Of a DNA stretch of 64,000 bases, positions 40,101 to 47,495 are shown piece by piece. The stretch spans positions 18,856-82,855 of the forward strand of contig JASANZ010002230.1 in assembly GCA_030849805.1 (NCBI GenBank), given 5' to 3'. Position 1 is the first letter of the stretch. The number at the start of each line of letters is the position of its first letter. A program made the position numbers and the translations under genes. The stretch is from Sergeia podlipaevii (Eukaryota; Euglenozoa; Kinetoplastea; Trypanosomatida; Trypanosomatidae). Below the pieces are notes generated by a model. It saw nothing but the letters and a program-made list of their open reading frames with translations, searched no databases and had not been told where the DNA came from.

Positions 40101-41000
40101 GCTGTAATAAAGACTATCATACCCATCCGGGGGTGTCACAGGAGCTCCGCTGTTGGTCAGCGGCACATCAGAGAACCAGCTGCGGCCCGGGGCTACCTCG
40201 CACAAGAGCACCTTCTGTCTCGCCTCCATCGCAGCCTTCTTGTCATCCGCGTTGAGCATGCTAGAGGCAAAAATAAACGGATTCTGACGAGTACTTGCGC
40301 AACTGTTCCTGCCGTTGGTCCCGATTTCTGGAATGCTCAGACTTTTCATTGTGTTGTGAATGTCCTTCCTCATACTGCCAATTGCATTCGTGCAAAGTGC
40401 CGCTTCCTCCGACCGAACTGGGATCCCATCTCGCAGCACAAAGCCGTACTGCAACACCTCTGTCGTACTCCAAGAGTTGTTAGTGTAGTACAGCAGGCGC
40501 ACCTTGTCATGGTCGCCGTGTAGTATACCACCTTCCTGTCGAGTCTGGTCAAACATGCGGGTGAGATAGGGGTACTGTACACGAGTAGCTTGCTGTAGAT
40601 CAAAGGCAATGTATCTGTTGCCCATCATGCGTTGAACGTGATTGGAGAGTTCCAAAAACTCGGCGCGGTCCTTCTCTGGGTCCAGTGGTACTAGCACAAG
40701 CAGTGCAGATTCAGCCCATAGCTGAGCTCGATAAGTAGAAAGAGAGGTAGGAAGCATGCTGGTGGTAGCAGCAGGGCTTGCAGATGCCAGAAGCGCATCA
40801 GTCTGCCGAAGCTGTTGAACGTTCTCTAGTAAGTCGTAACGGGAAGTGCTGTAGTTCCAGTAGGAGATTAGCTTCGCATGGCGCTTGGTACGCTGCTCGA
40901 GGATCTGCCGTAGTTCTGCGAGAGACCCAGGACAGCTCATGATGGGTAGTACTAGAGGCGTCTTCTCTGCATCGCAGTACACAATGATATTGAGCTGCAT
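37143..41000 (-). CDS. B-box, coiled-coil and MATH domain protein (TRIM37-like layout)
   Basis: 1,285 residues from the ATG at 41000, 13 nt after an AG acceptor; the upstream extension is AT-rich and precedes that acceptor. The first 350 residues are compact and unrecognised (IIVYCDAEKTPLVLP start). A long Ser/Pro/Arg-rich linker follows. Residues about 680-712 form a B-box zinc site: C-P-V-H, HCILC, CPYC and H-R-G-H. A coiled coil of about 80 residues follows (DLNQWRDHFARVEAQLAAEQ onward). The C-terminal region (about residues 1,030-1,285) looks like a MATH/TRAF domain: SPFRLLG-like start, WELRIAPLP, a Ser/Gly-rich insertion, WLGLFLFPCGHRM, then SFSGKGWGVFPFLRRKDLM. B-box, coiled coil then MATH is the TRIM37 order, but no RING is seen, so E3 ligase activity is not supported. 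Confidence 0.8.
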   Translation of the reverse strand: MQLNIIVYCDAEKTPLVLPIMSCPGSLAELRQILEQRTKRHAKLISYWNYSTSRYDLLENVQQLRQTDALLASASPAATTSMLPTSLSTYRAQLWAESALLVLVPLDPEKDRAEFLELSNHVQRMMGNRYIAFDLQQATRVQYPYLTRMFDQTRQEGGILHGDHDKVRLLYYTNNSWSTTEVLQYGFVLRDGIPVRSEEAALCTNAIGSMRKDIHNTMKSLSIPEIGTNGRNSCASTRQNPFIFASSMLNADDKKAAMEARQKVLLCEVAPGRSWFSDVPLTNSGAPVTPPDGYDSLYYSEDTNLRDQRPKAMQWTRQLPYVTQVRVHVSHQALPRYVLTVFPRKRDEPSGVSGAGGEGGLSPSSPSPSTSPSWVGAGASTIPPLLPASSTEAFPAAEVYSILSPQSREHELDASVGSLYSSTLGNGRRRRSHSVAAAAPIAGESIRPSVAPARPSSADAALLRDDNHSHRGAPNMHVSYAEGPLLLASSPAPSPRSVSASRMHPRREQQQRQMSPRRREDSLDSSSPQGSLSRRPGMQQSTTDLPSSQYRYDPSGSGAASPPRFSAREPTAEGGPGRYSPPPNPRRQISSNDNGLSMNTGAPLSGYALHSPSRGAAVSGKLPASSSLMRSAYSGDASRPLPPGASMPPALESSPSHERPLRSLAGGGAAASGPRFNPIQCPVHPQQLTALHCILCDELICPYCASVGTHRGHEVEEAQVHAARVRRQMQALCHDLNQWRDHFARVEAQLAAEQTEMQRRHRHRVLQLRGQFAELRKALDARERSLFRQLTEQSGLLTPPVREASEVRAKYQRALAPLEHALASLRAPPQSAGNQRQVAAPTQPPLGALLQFSRLGPRLMCDAQNSFKLADKAEETRLASAVDMVRGANKRVDVMLGAINVDLIRRQIEALGDGTDSDKRSSAVAPGVASPVATDAVNSHILHINTGTEGIRRTTSSPPSSSRYDRWSTNVSPIRSPSGVVSRQSVSFSEADDAQQPQPSQNRDRHTGRDTSSVSTGRRCRSPGGGTYRASPLMERCLLDLQRGHIWSIQDATQLFCPGQTMAVCSTPFRLLGVQWELRIAPLPASSDAALSFSFAADGRGRGGGGLAALSTAPAYGCTDGSAPNPYEIDFGAASARASDGVRTPPPLLIDPPSSRPDLRQPPSQYNEPSHLAGGLVGRHKSTGTNFGRASSPFEDASITNAAGEEQWLGLFLFPCGHRMRFDFRVIAFSEVSWTEWKVNGWTESFSGKGWGVFPFLRRKDLMRTDKLARDNIVKICVAPISDLY

Positions 41001-41013
41001 TGTCGTAAAGTAT

Positions 41014-41015
41014 CT
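41014..41015 (-). promoter_or_regulatory. Likely SL trans-splice acceptor for the B-box gene
   Basis: The coding strand reads GATTTCTTTTATATTTTTAG here, leaving a 13-nt leader. If used, the structured elements further upstream are not part of the B-box mRNA. Confidence 0.5.
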
Positions 41016-41106
41016 AAAAATATAAAAGAAATCAAGAGTGAGCTTTTGCAAAGAAAGAAAAAGAGATCTAGGTATATATAATGTAAAAAAAATAGGTAAA
41101 AAAAAA

Positions 41107-41130
41107 ATTGCGCTCACTAAAGGGAGCAAT
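41107..41130 (-). other. Inverted repeat
   Basis: ATTGCGCTC (41107-41115) pairs with GAGCAAT (41124-41130) with one bulged base; eight base pairs and an 8-nt loop. Strand assigned by direction of transcription only. Confidence 0.55.
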
Positions 41131-41157
41131 CAACAACAACAAAAAAAAAAAAACGAA

Positions 41158-41201
41158 ACAAGGGATAGAAGCAGAGGACTACTTTTCTATTTATCCCTTG
41201 T
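41158..41201 (-). other. Inverted repeat, perfect 10-bp arms
   Basis: ACAAGGGATA (41158-41167) and TATCCCTTGT (41192-41201) are exact reverse complements. Inside, a further six bases on each side (ATAGAA and TTCTAT) can continue the helix in an alternative register. A hairpin this long is unexpected by chance in a spacer of this size. Confidence 0.7.
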
Positions 41202-41211
41202 TCCGTCCCTC

Positions 41212-41233
41212 GGGTGTGAGTCTTCACACACCC
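41212..41233 (-). other. Inverted repeat, perfect 7-bp arms
   Basis: GGGTGTG (41212-41218) and CACACCC (41227-41233) enclose an 8-nt loop, only ten bases from the preceding inverted repeat. Confidence 0.6.
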
Positions 41234-41573
41234 AACTAATCAAAGAAAAAGAAGGAAAAACAGCAGCAGTAAGCCGCTATTATTATGTAAATATATATAT
41301 ATATATATATAATGGAGAGAAAAGAAACGAGAGATACATAATGGATGAAAGAGGGCTCACTCTCAGCGCTATTGACGTATGAGTCCAGAGATAGAAGTTC
41401 ACATACATACACTCTGTGCATTCTCACCAGAACACAAACACCATTTCACATCATATGTTTCCTTCCTTCGATTTTTTTTCTTTTTCTTTTAAAAGGCTCC
41501 GACGCAAAAAAAAAAAAGCTGGAATAGATATCACGCATTGAAAAGAAAAAATAAAGGGGAAGAAAGGATTCTC

Positions 41574-41689
41574 TCTCACATGACTCAGGTACGCTGAAAA
41601 TGAAATTTTTCTGCTTCAGCTCCGCCACGCAATGAGTAACCTCAGCGTGACAGAGCAGGTGAAGCTTTCCGCACCCTTAATGGATGAGA
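41574..41689 (-). ncRNA. Structured RNA element, copy 1 of 3
   Basis: Read on the minus strand: outer helix P1 is UCUCAU (41684-41689) with GUGAGA (41574-41579). Then comes an invariant internal loop, CCAUUAA on the 5' side and GAGUCAU on the 3' side. Helix P2 is GGUGCG (41670-41675) with CGUACC (41588-41593), including a G-U pair. The apical part is a strong hairpin: GCUUCA (41660-41665) pairs with UGAAGC (41613-41618), and twelve further pairs join 41645-41656 to 41619-41630, two of them U-G. On the plus strand those wobble pairs would be C-A mismatches, so the RNA is minus-sense. A pyrimidine-rich tract follows the element on the coding strand. I do not recognise the RNA class; an independent small RNA and a UTR element are both possible. 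Confidence 0.72.
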
Positions 41690-41746
41690 TTAGAGTCGAT
41701 ACACACAAAGAGACACAGGAATATGGACACGGAGGGGGGGACTCTC

Positions 41747-41869
41747 TTTCACATGACTCAGGCGCGCCGGAAATCGAGCTTCCAACGCCCCCTCCCCCAC
41801 TCCTGCCTTAGGTATGACGTAGGCAAAAAGAAAAGGAAGGAGCGCGATGCGCACCCTTAATGGATGAAA
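41747..41869 (-). ncRNA. Structured RNA element, copy 2 of 3
   Basis: Same plan as copy 1. P1 is UUUCAU (41864-41869) with GUGAAA (41747-41752): both strands differ from the other copies at the paired position, a C-G to U-A double change. The CCAUUAA/GAGUCAU loop is unchanged. P2 is GGUGCGC with GCGCGCC, a G-C pair replacing the G-U or A-U of the others. The apical part is a pyrimidine-rich strand facing a purine-rich strand (GGAGUGGGGGAGGGGG), closed by GCCU/AGGC; many pairs there would be G-U, so its detail is less certain than in copies 1 and 3. Confidence 0.7.
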
Positions 41870-41901
41870 TTCTGCGGGGAAAATAAAGGAAGAAAAATCT
41901 T

Positions 41902-42021
41902 TCTCACATGACTCAGGTACGCTGTGAATGAAAAAAAGAATCACTACTCTGTATTCTCAAATCTATCGTTTCCAATAGCAAATGTAGAACACAAAGTTTT
42001 ACGTACCCTTAATGGATGAGA
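41902..42021 (-). ncRNA. Structured RNA element, copy 3 of 3
   Basis: P1 is UCUCAU (42016-42021) with GUGAGA (41902-41907); the CCAUUAA/GAGUCAU loop is identical to the other copies; P2 is GGUACG with CGUACC, here with an A-U pair where copy 2 has G-C. The apical hairpin is strong: twelve pairs between 41986-41997 and 41946-41957, then an inner stem CUAUUG/CGAUAG (41973-41978 with 41963-41968) closed by a GAAA tetraloop. All three G-U pairs in the apical hairpin are valid on the minus strand only. A coding-strand pyrimidine tract ending in CGCAG follows (AG near 41874), just before copy 2. Confidence 0.72.
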
Positions 42022-42311
42022 TAAAAGCAAAAATCTGACTTCTTAAGAGTCGTATATATAATGTTACTTTTTTTTGATTTGATTAGATGTGTACGCAGGC
42101 TAGCTTGATTTTCTTCTGCTTCTTTCCCGATTTGCAGTTTTCCTTCTCTATGAAGAAGCAAAAAAAAAAAAAAGAATGTAGAAAAGCAAAGATAAGAGGA
42201 ATTTGTACTTTTTTTTAAAGAAAAGGAGCATTGTTTTAAGAGAGACGGAGTGCATGCTTTAGCCAAAGTGGGGAGCCCTTTTAGAACAAAAAAAAAGCTC
42301 GCTAGTGCCAT

Positions 42312-42341
42312 ACACACACACACACACACACGTGTGTGTGT
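42312..42341. repeat. CA/GT palindromic microsatellite
   Basis: Ten AC units followed by five GT units; the central 20 bases are a perfect palindrome. Confidence 0.85.
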
Positions 42342-43721
42342 AACGATGATACCCTACGATTTGTACCCCCATCGTCCAATGCGCATTTCATGTTGTTGTT
42401 GTCGTTGTTGTAATATATGTACCCTTTTTTTTGATGATTAGAGAGTGTTTCCAGTGGGTAGTAGAGCGCCACAGTCAGTGCAAATAAGAAAAAAAAATTA
42501 AGAGCTGCAAGCGTCCAAGAATAAAAAAAAACGAGAACAATTTTAAAAAGAATACGAGATAAATACATACGTGGCGAACTCATTTGGTGAAAAATGCAAA
42601 TCCTCAATAATAATATATGCGTTTGATATATAATGTACATTAATAAGTAAAAAAAAAAAAAAAGATAACCAGATACCAAAAAAAAAAAAGAGAAAAAGGG
42701 CGTACTGAGAGGCATTTCCTCTTCAAAATTCTCCAACATCATAATAAAGCATATTGAGCTGCATGTAAGACTATGAAATGAATCAGCCTCCTCCCTCCCC
42801 TCCCTCACTTCTTATGCTACTAGAGTGCGCCATCTTCGCAAAAAAAAAGCAGGATTTCAACTATTCCATATTGACCTTCCTCTCCTAGTTTCAAACGTTT
42901 CCTCCACTCCTCCGTTTTCCGCAACATTTTTCCAGTTCTCTCCCCTCCTTTGCACTCGCAAAAAAAAAGTATTATTGGTGGAAATTTTTAAAAAAGCAGA
43001 AAAAAAAAGGCAAGCGTCATAGGTTGCCTAGTATACGAAAAATAAGTATATCAACCATAAAAAAAGAAAAGAAATAAAAAAGAGAACATGCAGTGTGACT
43101 CTATATATTGCTACAGGAATATACATATAAAGGTGGTAATGTAATCATGATAGCAGACAGAGACACAATCGCTTATCTGGCGGTTCTTTTTCCCCCATTT
43201 CTTCCCTTTCTTAGAGCAAAAAAAAAGAGAGAAAAAAGTCATTACACCGCAGCATAAGGACGAGGTAACAACGTAGACAAACAAGCACCCTTGAAAAAAA
43301 AAAAAAAGTGAAGTTTCCATTCAACAAAAAGTAACAATAACAACAATAAAAAAGAAGATAAAAAAAAGGAGAAGTCAATTGGTGTAGGTCAATATACTCG
43401 CAAGCCGCAATGGCTTCTCTCATCCCCGGCTTCCCCTCACCATCGCTCTGCGTCTTCCGTGGTTTCCTTCCTTTTTCTTCTTTCTGGCATAGCAAACGAC
43501 GCACATAGAATCATCAGAAACACAATGCATAAAACATCATATATAATTTTTGTTTACAAAAAAAAAAAAGTTGTTTTACATGCGCGGAGTGCAATAAAAA
43601 AATAAGAAATGAGAGAGAGTGCAAGGTAGAAAAAAAAAAAACAGCAACAAGTCTCCGTCCTTATCCACCAATAAAAGCGTAACGAGCTCCTCTTCTTTAT
43701 ATATATGATGGTTTTTTTTTG

Positions 43722-46700
43722 TTAGTAATACGTGTCCTCTATATCATCTTCTGTCACATCCAGCATTGCCAGCATCGCCAAAATAGCAGCCTTCATCTTT
43801 TCATAGGGGAAGACCTCCTGGCGCTGCAGGCCGTAAATGTGCTCATAGGCGCTCAGCTCGTGATAGCAGTCCTTCAACGTCTCTATCGTGCCCTTCAGCA
43901 GCTGGACACTTTGCTCCTGTCCCTGTGAGAAGTGCGGGCCAGCAGTGCTCATGCTTCCAACCGCTGAAAAGCCCTCATAATTGCTGCCGCCTATCTCCAA
44001 TCCAGTGGCGAGTGCCTCCGCCCGAGTCTTCGTGCCTGCAAGAGCGGCTTCGTCTTGATCAATTGCGGCCTCCATGGACTGTATGAGCGCCATGTCCTGC
44101 TCTTGTTTGCGATCATTGAGATACTTACGGAGAAACTTGAGGTGCTGGCGCTGGCTAAGTACCATCTCATATTTAGTCCATAGTAGGCGCCAGTGATCGC
44201 GGCGGGCACGCGTGCGGGACTCTTCATCGACGAAGATGCGGTACGCCTGGGATTCGGTGTTGAGAGCGCGCGCACTCGCAAGCTCATAGACGATTCCTAT
44301 GTTACCAAACAGATTCTTCTTCCCTGCGTGTGGTGACGATCCCCGGTATTTCTGTTGCACCTTTGCCTTCTGTGACATAGTCGATGGGGGACTCATCAAA
44401 GTCTTCTCTCCGCTGCTCTGCATATTCGCCTTGGCTGGCGTAGTGGTAGCGCTGCCTGATTTCTTTGGCGTAGAACTAGCAGACCCAACTCCTCCATGCG
44501 GGCTGCCAGCCACCTTTGTCGAGGCCACATCGGACCTCTGGGGTGAAGCGCTACTCGGCGCACTCGCTGCATCGGCTTCCTCCTCCTCTTCCTCCTCCTT
44601 TTCTGCTACAGAAGTGAAGCAGTAGTAATGCAAGTTGCGCATCTCCATGTAGTGGATGGGCCGCGTGAGGCACCCCTCCTGGATATGTTGATGAACATCA
44701 TGAGTAACAATAATGCGAATGCCATACTCCCTGCAGATCTGCTCAAGCGGAAACATAAGAGGTATGCAATGCGAAAGAATCGAATAGTGCTTGGACACGT
44801 GAAATCCAACACGTCCACGCATCGAGGTTGTATCTTTGGAAATGACTATGGGGCAGTAGAGCATCTCCTGCGGCACAAGACGGTTCTCGGGGAAGTCCAT
44901 GTAGTTTTCAAGACACTCTTGAATCAGCAGAGCAGCTCGTGCAGCGCGTTCCTCCGCTCTGATATGGTACGTTTGGCCTCCAATCACCAAGCTTCCCTCA
45001 GCATCCTTAGTAGTGCTGCTCATGAGGCTACAGATGGATGGCTCTCTCATATGCTCGACGACAGAGCTAGACCTGAGCGCTGCGGACATTTTCTCTGCAT
45101 CGCGGCCAGTACGGAACTGAACGAGTGCGCCGTCGCTGCTAATCTGCACGAGCTCTCCGCCATACAGGCTCGCAGCGTAGCGAATGCACGCAAGCGAGTA
45201 GTTGAGGGCGGCGGCGACGGGGGAGAGTGGTGTGCTGCTGCTGTCTTCCCCAACACCTCCTCCTTCAGATCCATGAGCCGACAAGGGATTGTAGCTCACT
45301 TGGCTATTCGTACTTCCCCGGTGCTCCGCCTCGTACCGGCGCTGGCGGTACTTGAGATCGTCGCACTGCGTTGCACCAAATGTCTTACCCATCGAATGCA
45401 TGGAATTGTTGCTGTCCCATTGCTCGCCATCGTGCACGATCACCACGTCGGCTGCATCTGCGCTGCCGGCACTGTCGTGACGCCCACCACCGCACAATCC
45501 AGAGCAGCACCCATCCTTCTTCTTGTCATACTCTGTCACCTCCTCTCTCTGGCGGCGCAGCTGTTCCTCACGCAGAGAATAATGCTGCTGCGCAGTCACG
45601 AGGGCCTCTGAAAAATTAAAAGAGCGGAAAGAAAAGAACAAGTATGTCGCCCTAGTCGCCTCTAGGCCTTCCTGGAGATTTACAGAGAACTTCTTCTCCA
45701 GCACAGATGGTCCAAGGCGTGCCATCCCATCCACATCGTACTGGAGCGGCTTCATCATGTAGTCCGGTATGAAGGGCTTCACAAGAAGTAGAGGATGAAC
45801 CGCCTGATGGATGCGCAGCTGCATCTGCGTTGCCTCCGTCAGCTTCATGCTCTCTCCTTTGAACTGATACATGAGTGCCATGTGTGTCTCCGGGTGGGAC
45901 AAATAGCAGGCCACCCCTCGGTGAGCGCTGGCAATATCTGCAGCCGCTGCCATGCCGCTGTCGATCTGTAGACGGCCACCGGCGGCATCCGCAGGATCGC
46001 CACTGCGATGCATTGGAGACGCCTGCCCGGGCGCAGTCATGGCACCAGGGCCAGAGATGGAGAAAAAGGCGTCTTTAAATCCCTGCTGTTCAGCACCACC
46101 ACCACCAGCAGCAGTAGCGCCATCAAACGGATCACCCCCAGCCACGCACACCTCCGCCGCAGAAAGATCAATCTCCTCGAAGCTGCCCAGCTTCCAGCAA
46201 TAGTAGTCAAGCACGCGCAGAGTGCTCGCCTTCACCGCGACCGCCTTATCCTCCAGAGCAAAGTCTTGCTTCACGATGCGCTGCTCGCGTGTAAAGCGCC
46301 GACGGTTCAGGGTGTTGATTAAGAGTAAAACAATGCCAGTGATACTGACGATACATATAACAGCAAAATGAGAAAAATCAGTCACGTAGAACTTGTAATC
46401 GACCTTGAAAGAGTTCATGTTCATCCACGAAGAAGAAAGAAACGAGTGCACGGGGCCCATAGCCATAAGTTGCGAAATAGAAGGTTCAACAATGGGCACC
46501 TGAGGCAAAAGACCCGTCACCGCCTCCTCCTGACAATTCATGATGTCAGATGCAACTGGACCATATACAGTACTGATATAAGAAGCAGTGATAGGGGAGC
46601 ATATAAGGTTGGAGCTGATACCTTGAATGGCACGGTCAGACGTCACTGGCTTGTTCTCTTGAAGCCGCAAAATACCTTCTGACCGCAGTTGAGACCAGGC

Positions 46701-47495
46701 GAGCGAGAAGACATAGGCTAAGTTGCTCACCATAGAAGAACGTGCAATGAGCCGCTGGGTAGTGGCCTTCGACAAATACGCAAAGAGCGTACTGAACGAT
46801 TCAACGGCCAACTGGCATTCCTTCTTTTCGAGGTGGCTGACAGCAGCGTCAAGCAAGTCGTTGAGCTGCTGCTTTGAGCTTTTCATGAGTTTGTTAATCT
46901 CCTTGCGAATAGAAGATATTTCAGACTCAGGAATGACGACCACGCTGCCATCAATATTCGCCGCTGCGCACAACATCCCTGTTGACATGCCCACCTCGGA
47001 CACCTGCAGTGCGAGCGTGCCGATACGACTCATTTCCTTGTCATGACTCATGTCAATAACATCTTCCACCAACAGTGCGAGCACCGTCACAGCGCAGGCC
47101 AGAAGAGCAATGAGCAGATGGATACGCCATTCTACAAATAGCCACTGAAAAGTGTTCCCGCAGCATCCATCCCTATGATTCACCTCCTCGTCGCCTGAGG
47201 TGCTGCGCTTTGAAATCACTGTGCCGGAGCGCGAGCGCTGTATCTGGCCCGCGTTCGAAGCGTCTCTCCAGTCGTCACCATTAATGGGTTCACTCAGCAG
47301 TGCGGTGTGAGGGTGCTGTGACGCTGGTATAACTGCAACGCCACGCATGTGTTCCTCATCCGTAAAGAAAGGATTTTGGTTAGGACTCCTCGTCCATGCA
47401 TGGTACGCCGGGCTGTTGCTGTTTTTGTTGTTGTTCCCGTCTCTGGCATCGAGAAGTGGGTTGTCCGTGCTTGGAGAAGGCGTGATTGCATTCAT
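43722..47495 (-). CDS. Two-span membrane protein with degenerate class III cyclase domain
   Basis: 1,257 residues from the ATG at 47495. Hydrophobic segments at about 125-145 and 375-395 bracket a roughly 230-residue region, probably extracytoplasmic. The cytoplasmic part resembles a class III adenylate/guanylate cyclase broken by insertions. A strand near residue 618 reads ATYLFFSFRSFNFSEAL where active cyclases have F-x-D-I-x-x-F; GGELVQISSDGALVQF near 785 matches the second metal-binding strand; and ILSHCIPLMFPLEQICREYGIRIIVTHDVHQ near 902 matches the late helix and strand. The first metal-binding Asp appears to be missing, so catalysis is doubtful. A polyglutamate run and a Ser/Thr/Pro-rich linker follow. 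Topology recalls trypanosomatid receptor cyclases but with an extra helix and no obvious signal peptide. Confidence 0.75.
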   Translation of the reverse strand: MNAITPSPSTDNPLLDARDGNNNKNSNSPAYHAWTRSPNQNPFFTDEEHMRGVAVIPASQHPHTALLSEPINGDDWRDASNAGQIQRSRSGTVISKRSTSGDEEVNHRDGCCGNTFQWLFVEWRIHLLIALLACAVTVLALLVEDVIDMSHDKEMSRIGTLALQVSEVGMSTGMLCAAANIDGSVVVIPESEISSIRKEINKLMKSSKQQLNDLLDAAVSHLEKKECQLAVESFSTLFAYLSKATTQRLIARSSMVSNLAYVFSLAWSQLRSEGILRLQENKPVTSDRAIQGISSNLICSPITASYISTVYGPVASDIMNCQEEAVTGLLPQVPIVEPSISQLMAMGPVHSFLSSSWMNMNSFKVDYKFYVTDFSHFAVICIVSITGIVLLLINTLNRRRFTREQRIVKQDFALEDKAVAVKASTLRVLDYYCWKLGSFEEIDLSAAEVCVAGGDPFDGATAAGGGGAEQQGFKDAFFSISGPGAMTAPGQASPMHRSGDPADAAGGRLQIDSGMAAAADIASAHRGVACYLSHPETHMALMYQFKGESMKLTEATQMQLRIHQAVHPLLLVKPFIPDYMMKPLQYDVDGMARLGPSVLEKKFSVNLQEGLEATRATYLFFSFRSFNFSEALVTAQQHYSLREEQLRRQREEVTEYDKKKDGCCSGLCGGGRHDSAGSADAADVVIVHDGEQWDSNNSMHSMGKTFGATQCDDLKYRQRRYEAEHRGSTNSQVSYNPLSAHGSEGGGVGEDSSSTPLSPVAAALNYSLACIRYAASLYGGELVQISSDGALVQFRTGRDAEKMSAALRSSSVVEHMREPSICSLMSSTTKDAEGSLVIGGQTYHIRAEERAARAALLIQECLENYMDFPENRLVPQEMLYCPIVISKDTTSMRGRVGFHVSKHYSILSHCIPLMFPLEQICREYGIRIIVTHDVHQHIQEGCLTRPIHYMEMRNLHYYCFTSVAEKEEEEEEEADAASAPSSASPQRSDVASTKVAGSPHGGVGSASSTPKKSGSATTTPAKANMQSSGEKTLMSPPSTMSQKAKVQQKYRGSSPHAGKKNLFGNIGIVYELASARALNTESQAYRIFVDEESRTRARRDHWRLLWTKYEMVLSQRQHLKFLRKYLNDRKQEQDMALIQSMEAAIDQDEAALAGTKTRAEALATGLEIGGSNYEGFSAVGSMSTAGPHFSQGQEQSVQLLKGTIETLKDCYHELSAYEHIYGLQRQEVFPYEKMKAAILAMLAMLDVTEDDIEDTYY

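Larger units (their letters stand above)
41001..43721. other. 2.7-kb intergenic spacer rich in RNA-structure signals
   Basis: The longest spacer in the window, between the cyclase-like gene and the B-box gene. It holds three copies of a structured element (41574-42021), three simple inverted repeats (41107-41233), a CA/GT palindrome (42312-42341), many A-runs and a less AT-rich island at 43380-43470. Frames such as 42302-42808 are low-complexity Phe/Leu translations of A/T runs, and I accept none as a gene. Confidence 0.65.

Noticed and set aside
41574..42021. Structured units as C/D or H/ACA snoRNAs, SECIS elements, hammerhead ribozymes or spliced-leader RNA
   Set aside because: A CUGA is present, but the matching C box (RUGAUGA) is absent from the facing strand. 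The SECIS quartet and hammerhead core residues are missing, and there is no spliced-leader exon sequence. Known classes do not fit by eye.
42302..42808. 168-codon minus-strand frame in the large spacer
   Set aside because: Phe/Leu/Tyr-rich translation of A/T runs and a CA repeat, with no coding-like composition.
44628..45611. 327-codon plus-strand frame opposite the cyclase-like gene
   Set aside because: Antisense shadow with Cys/His/Arg-rich, non-protein-like composition.
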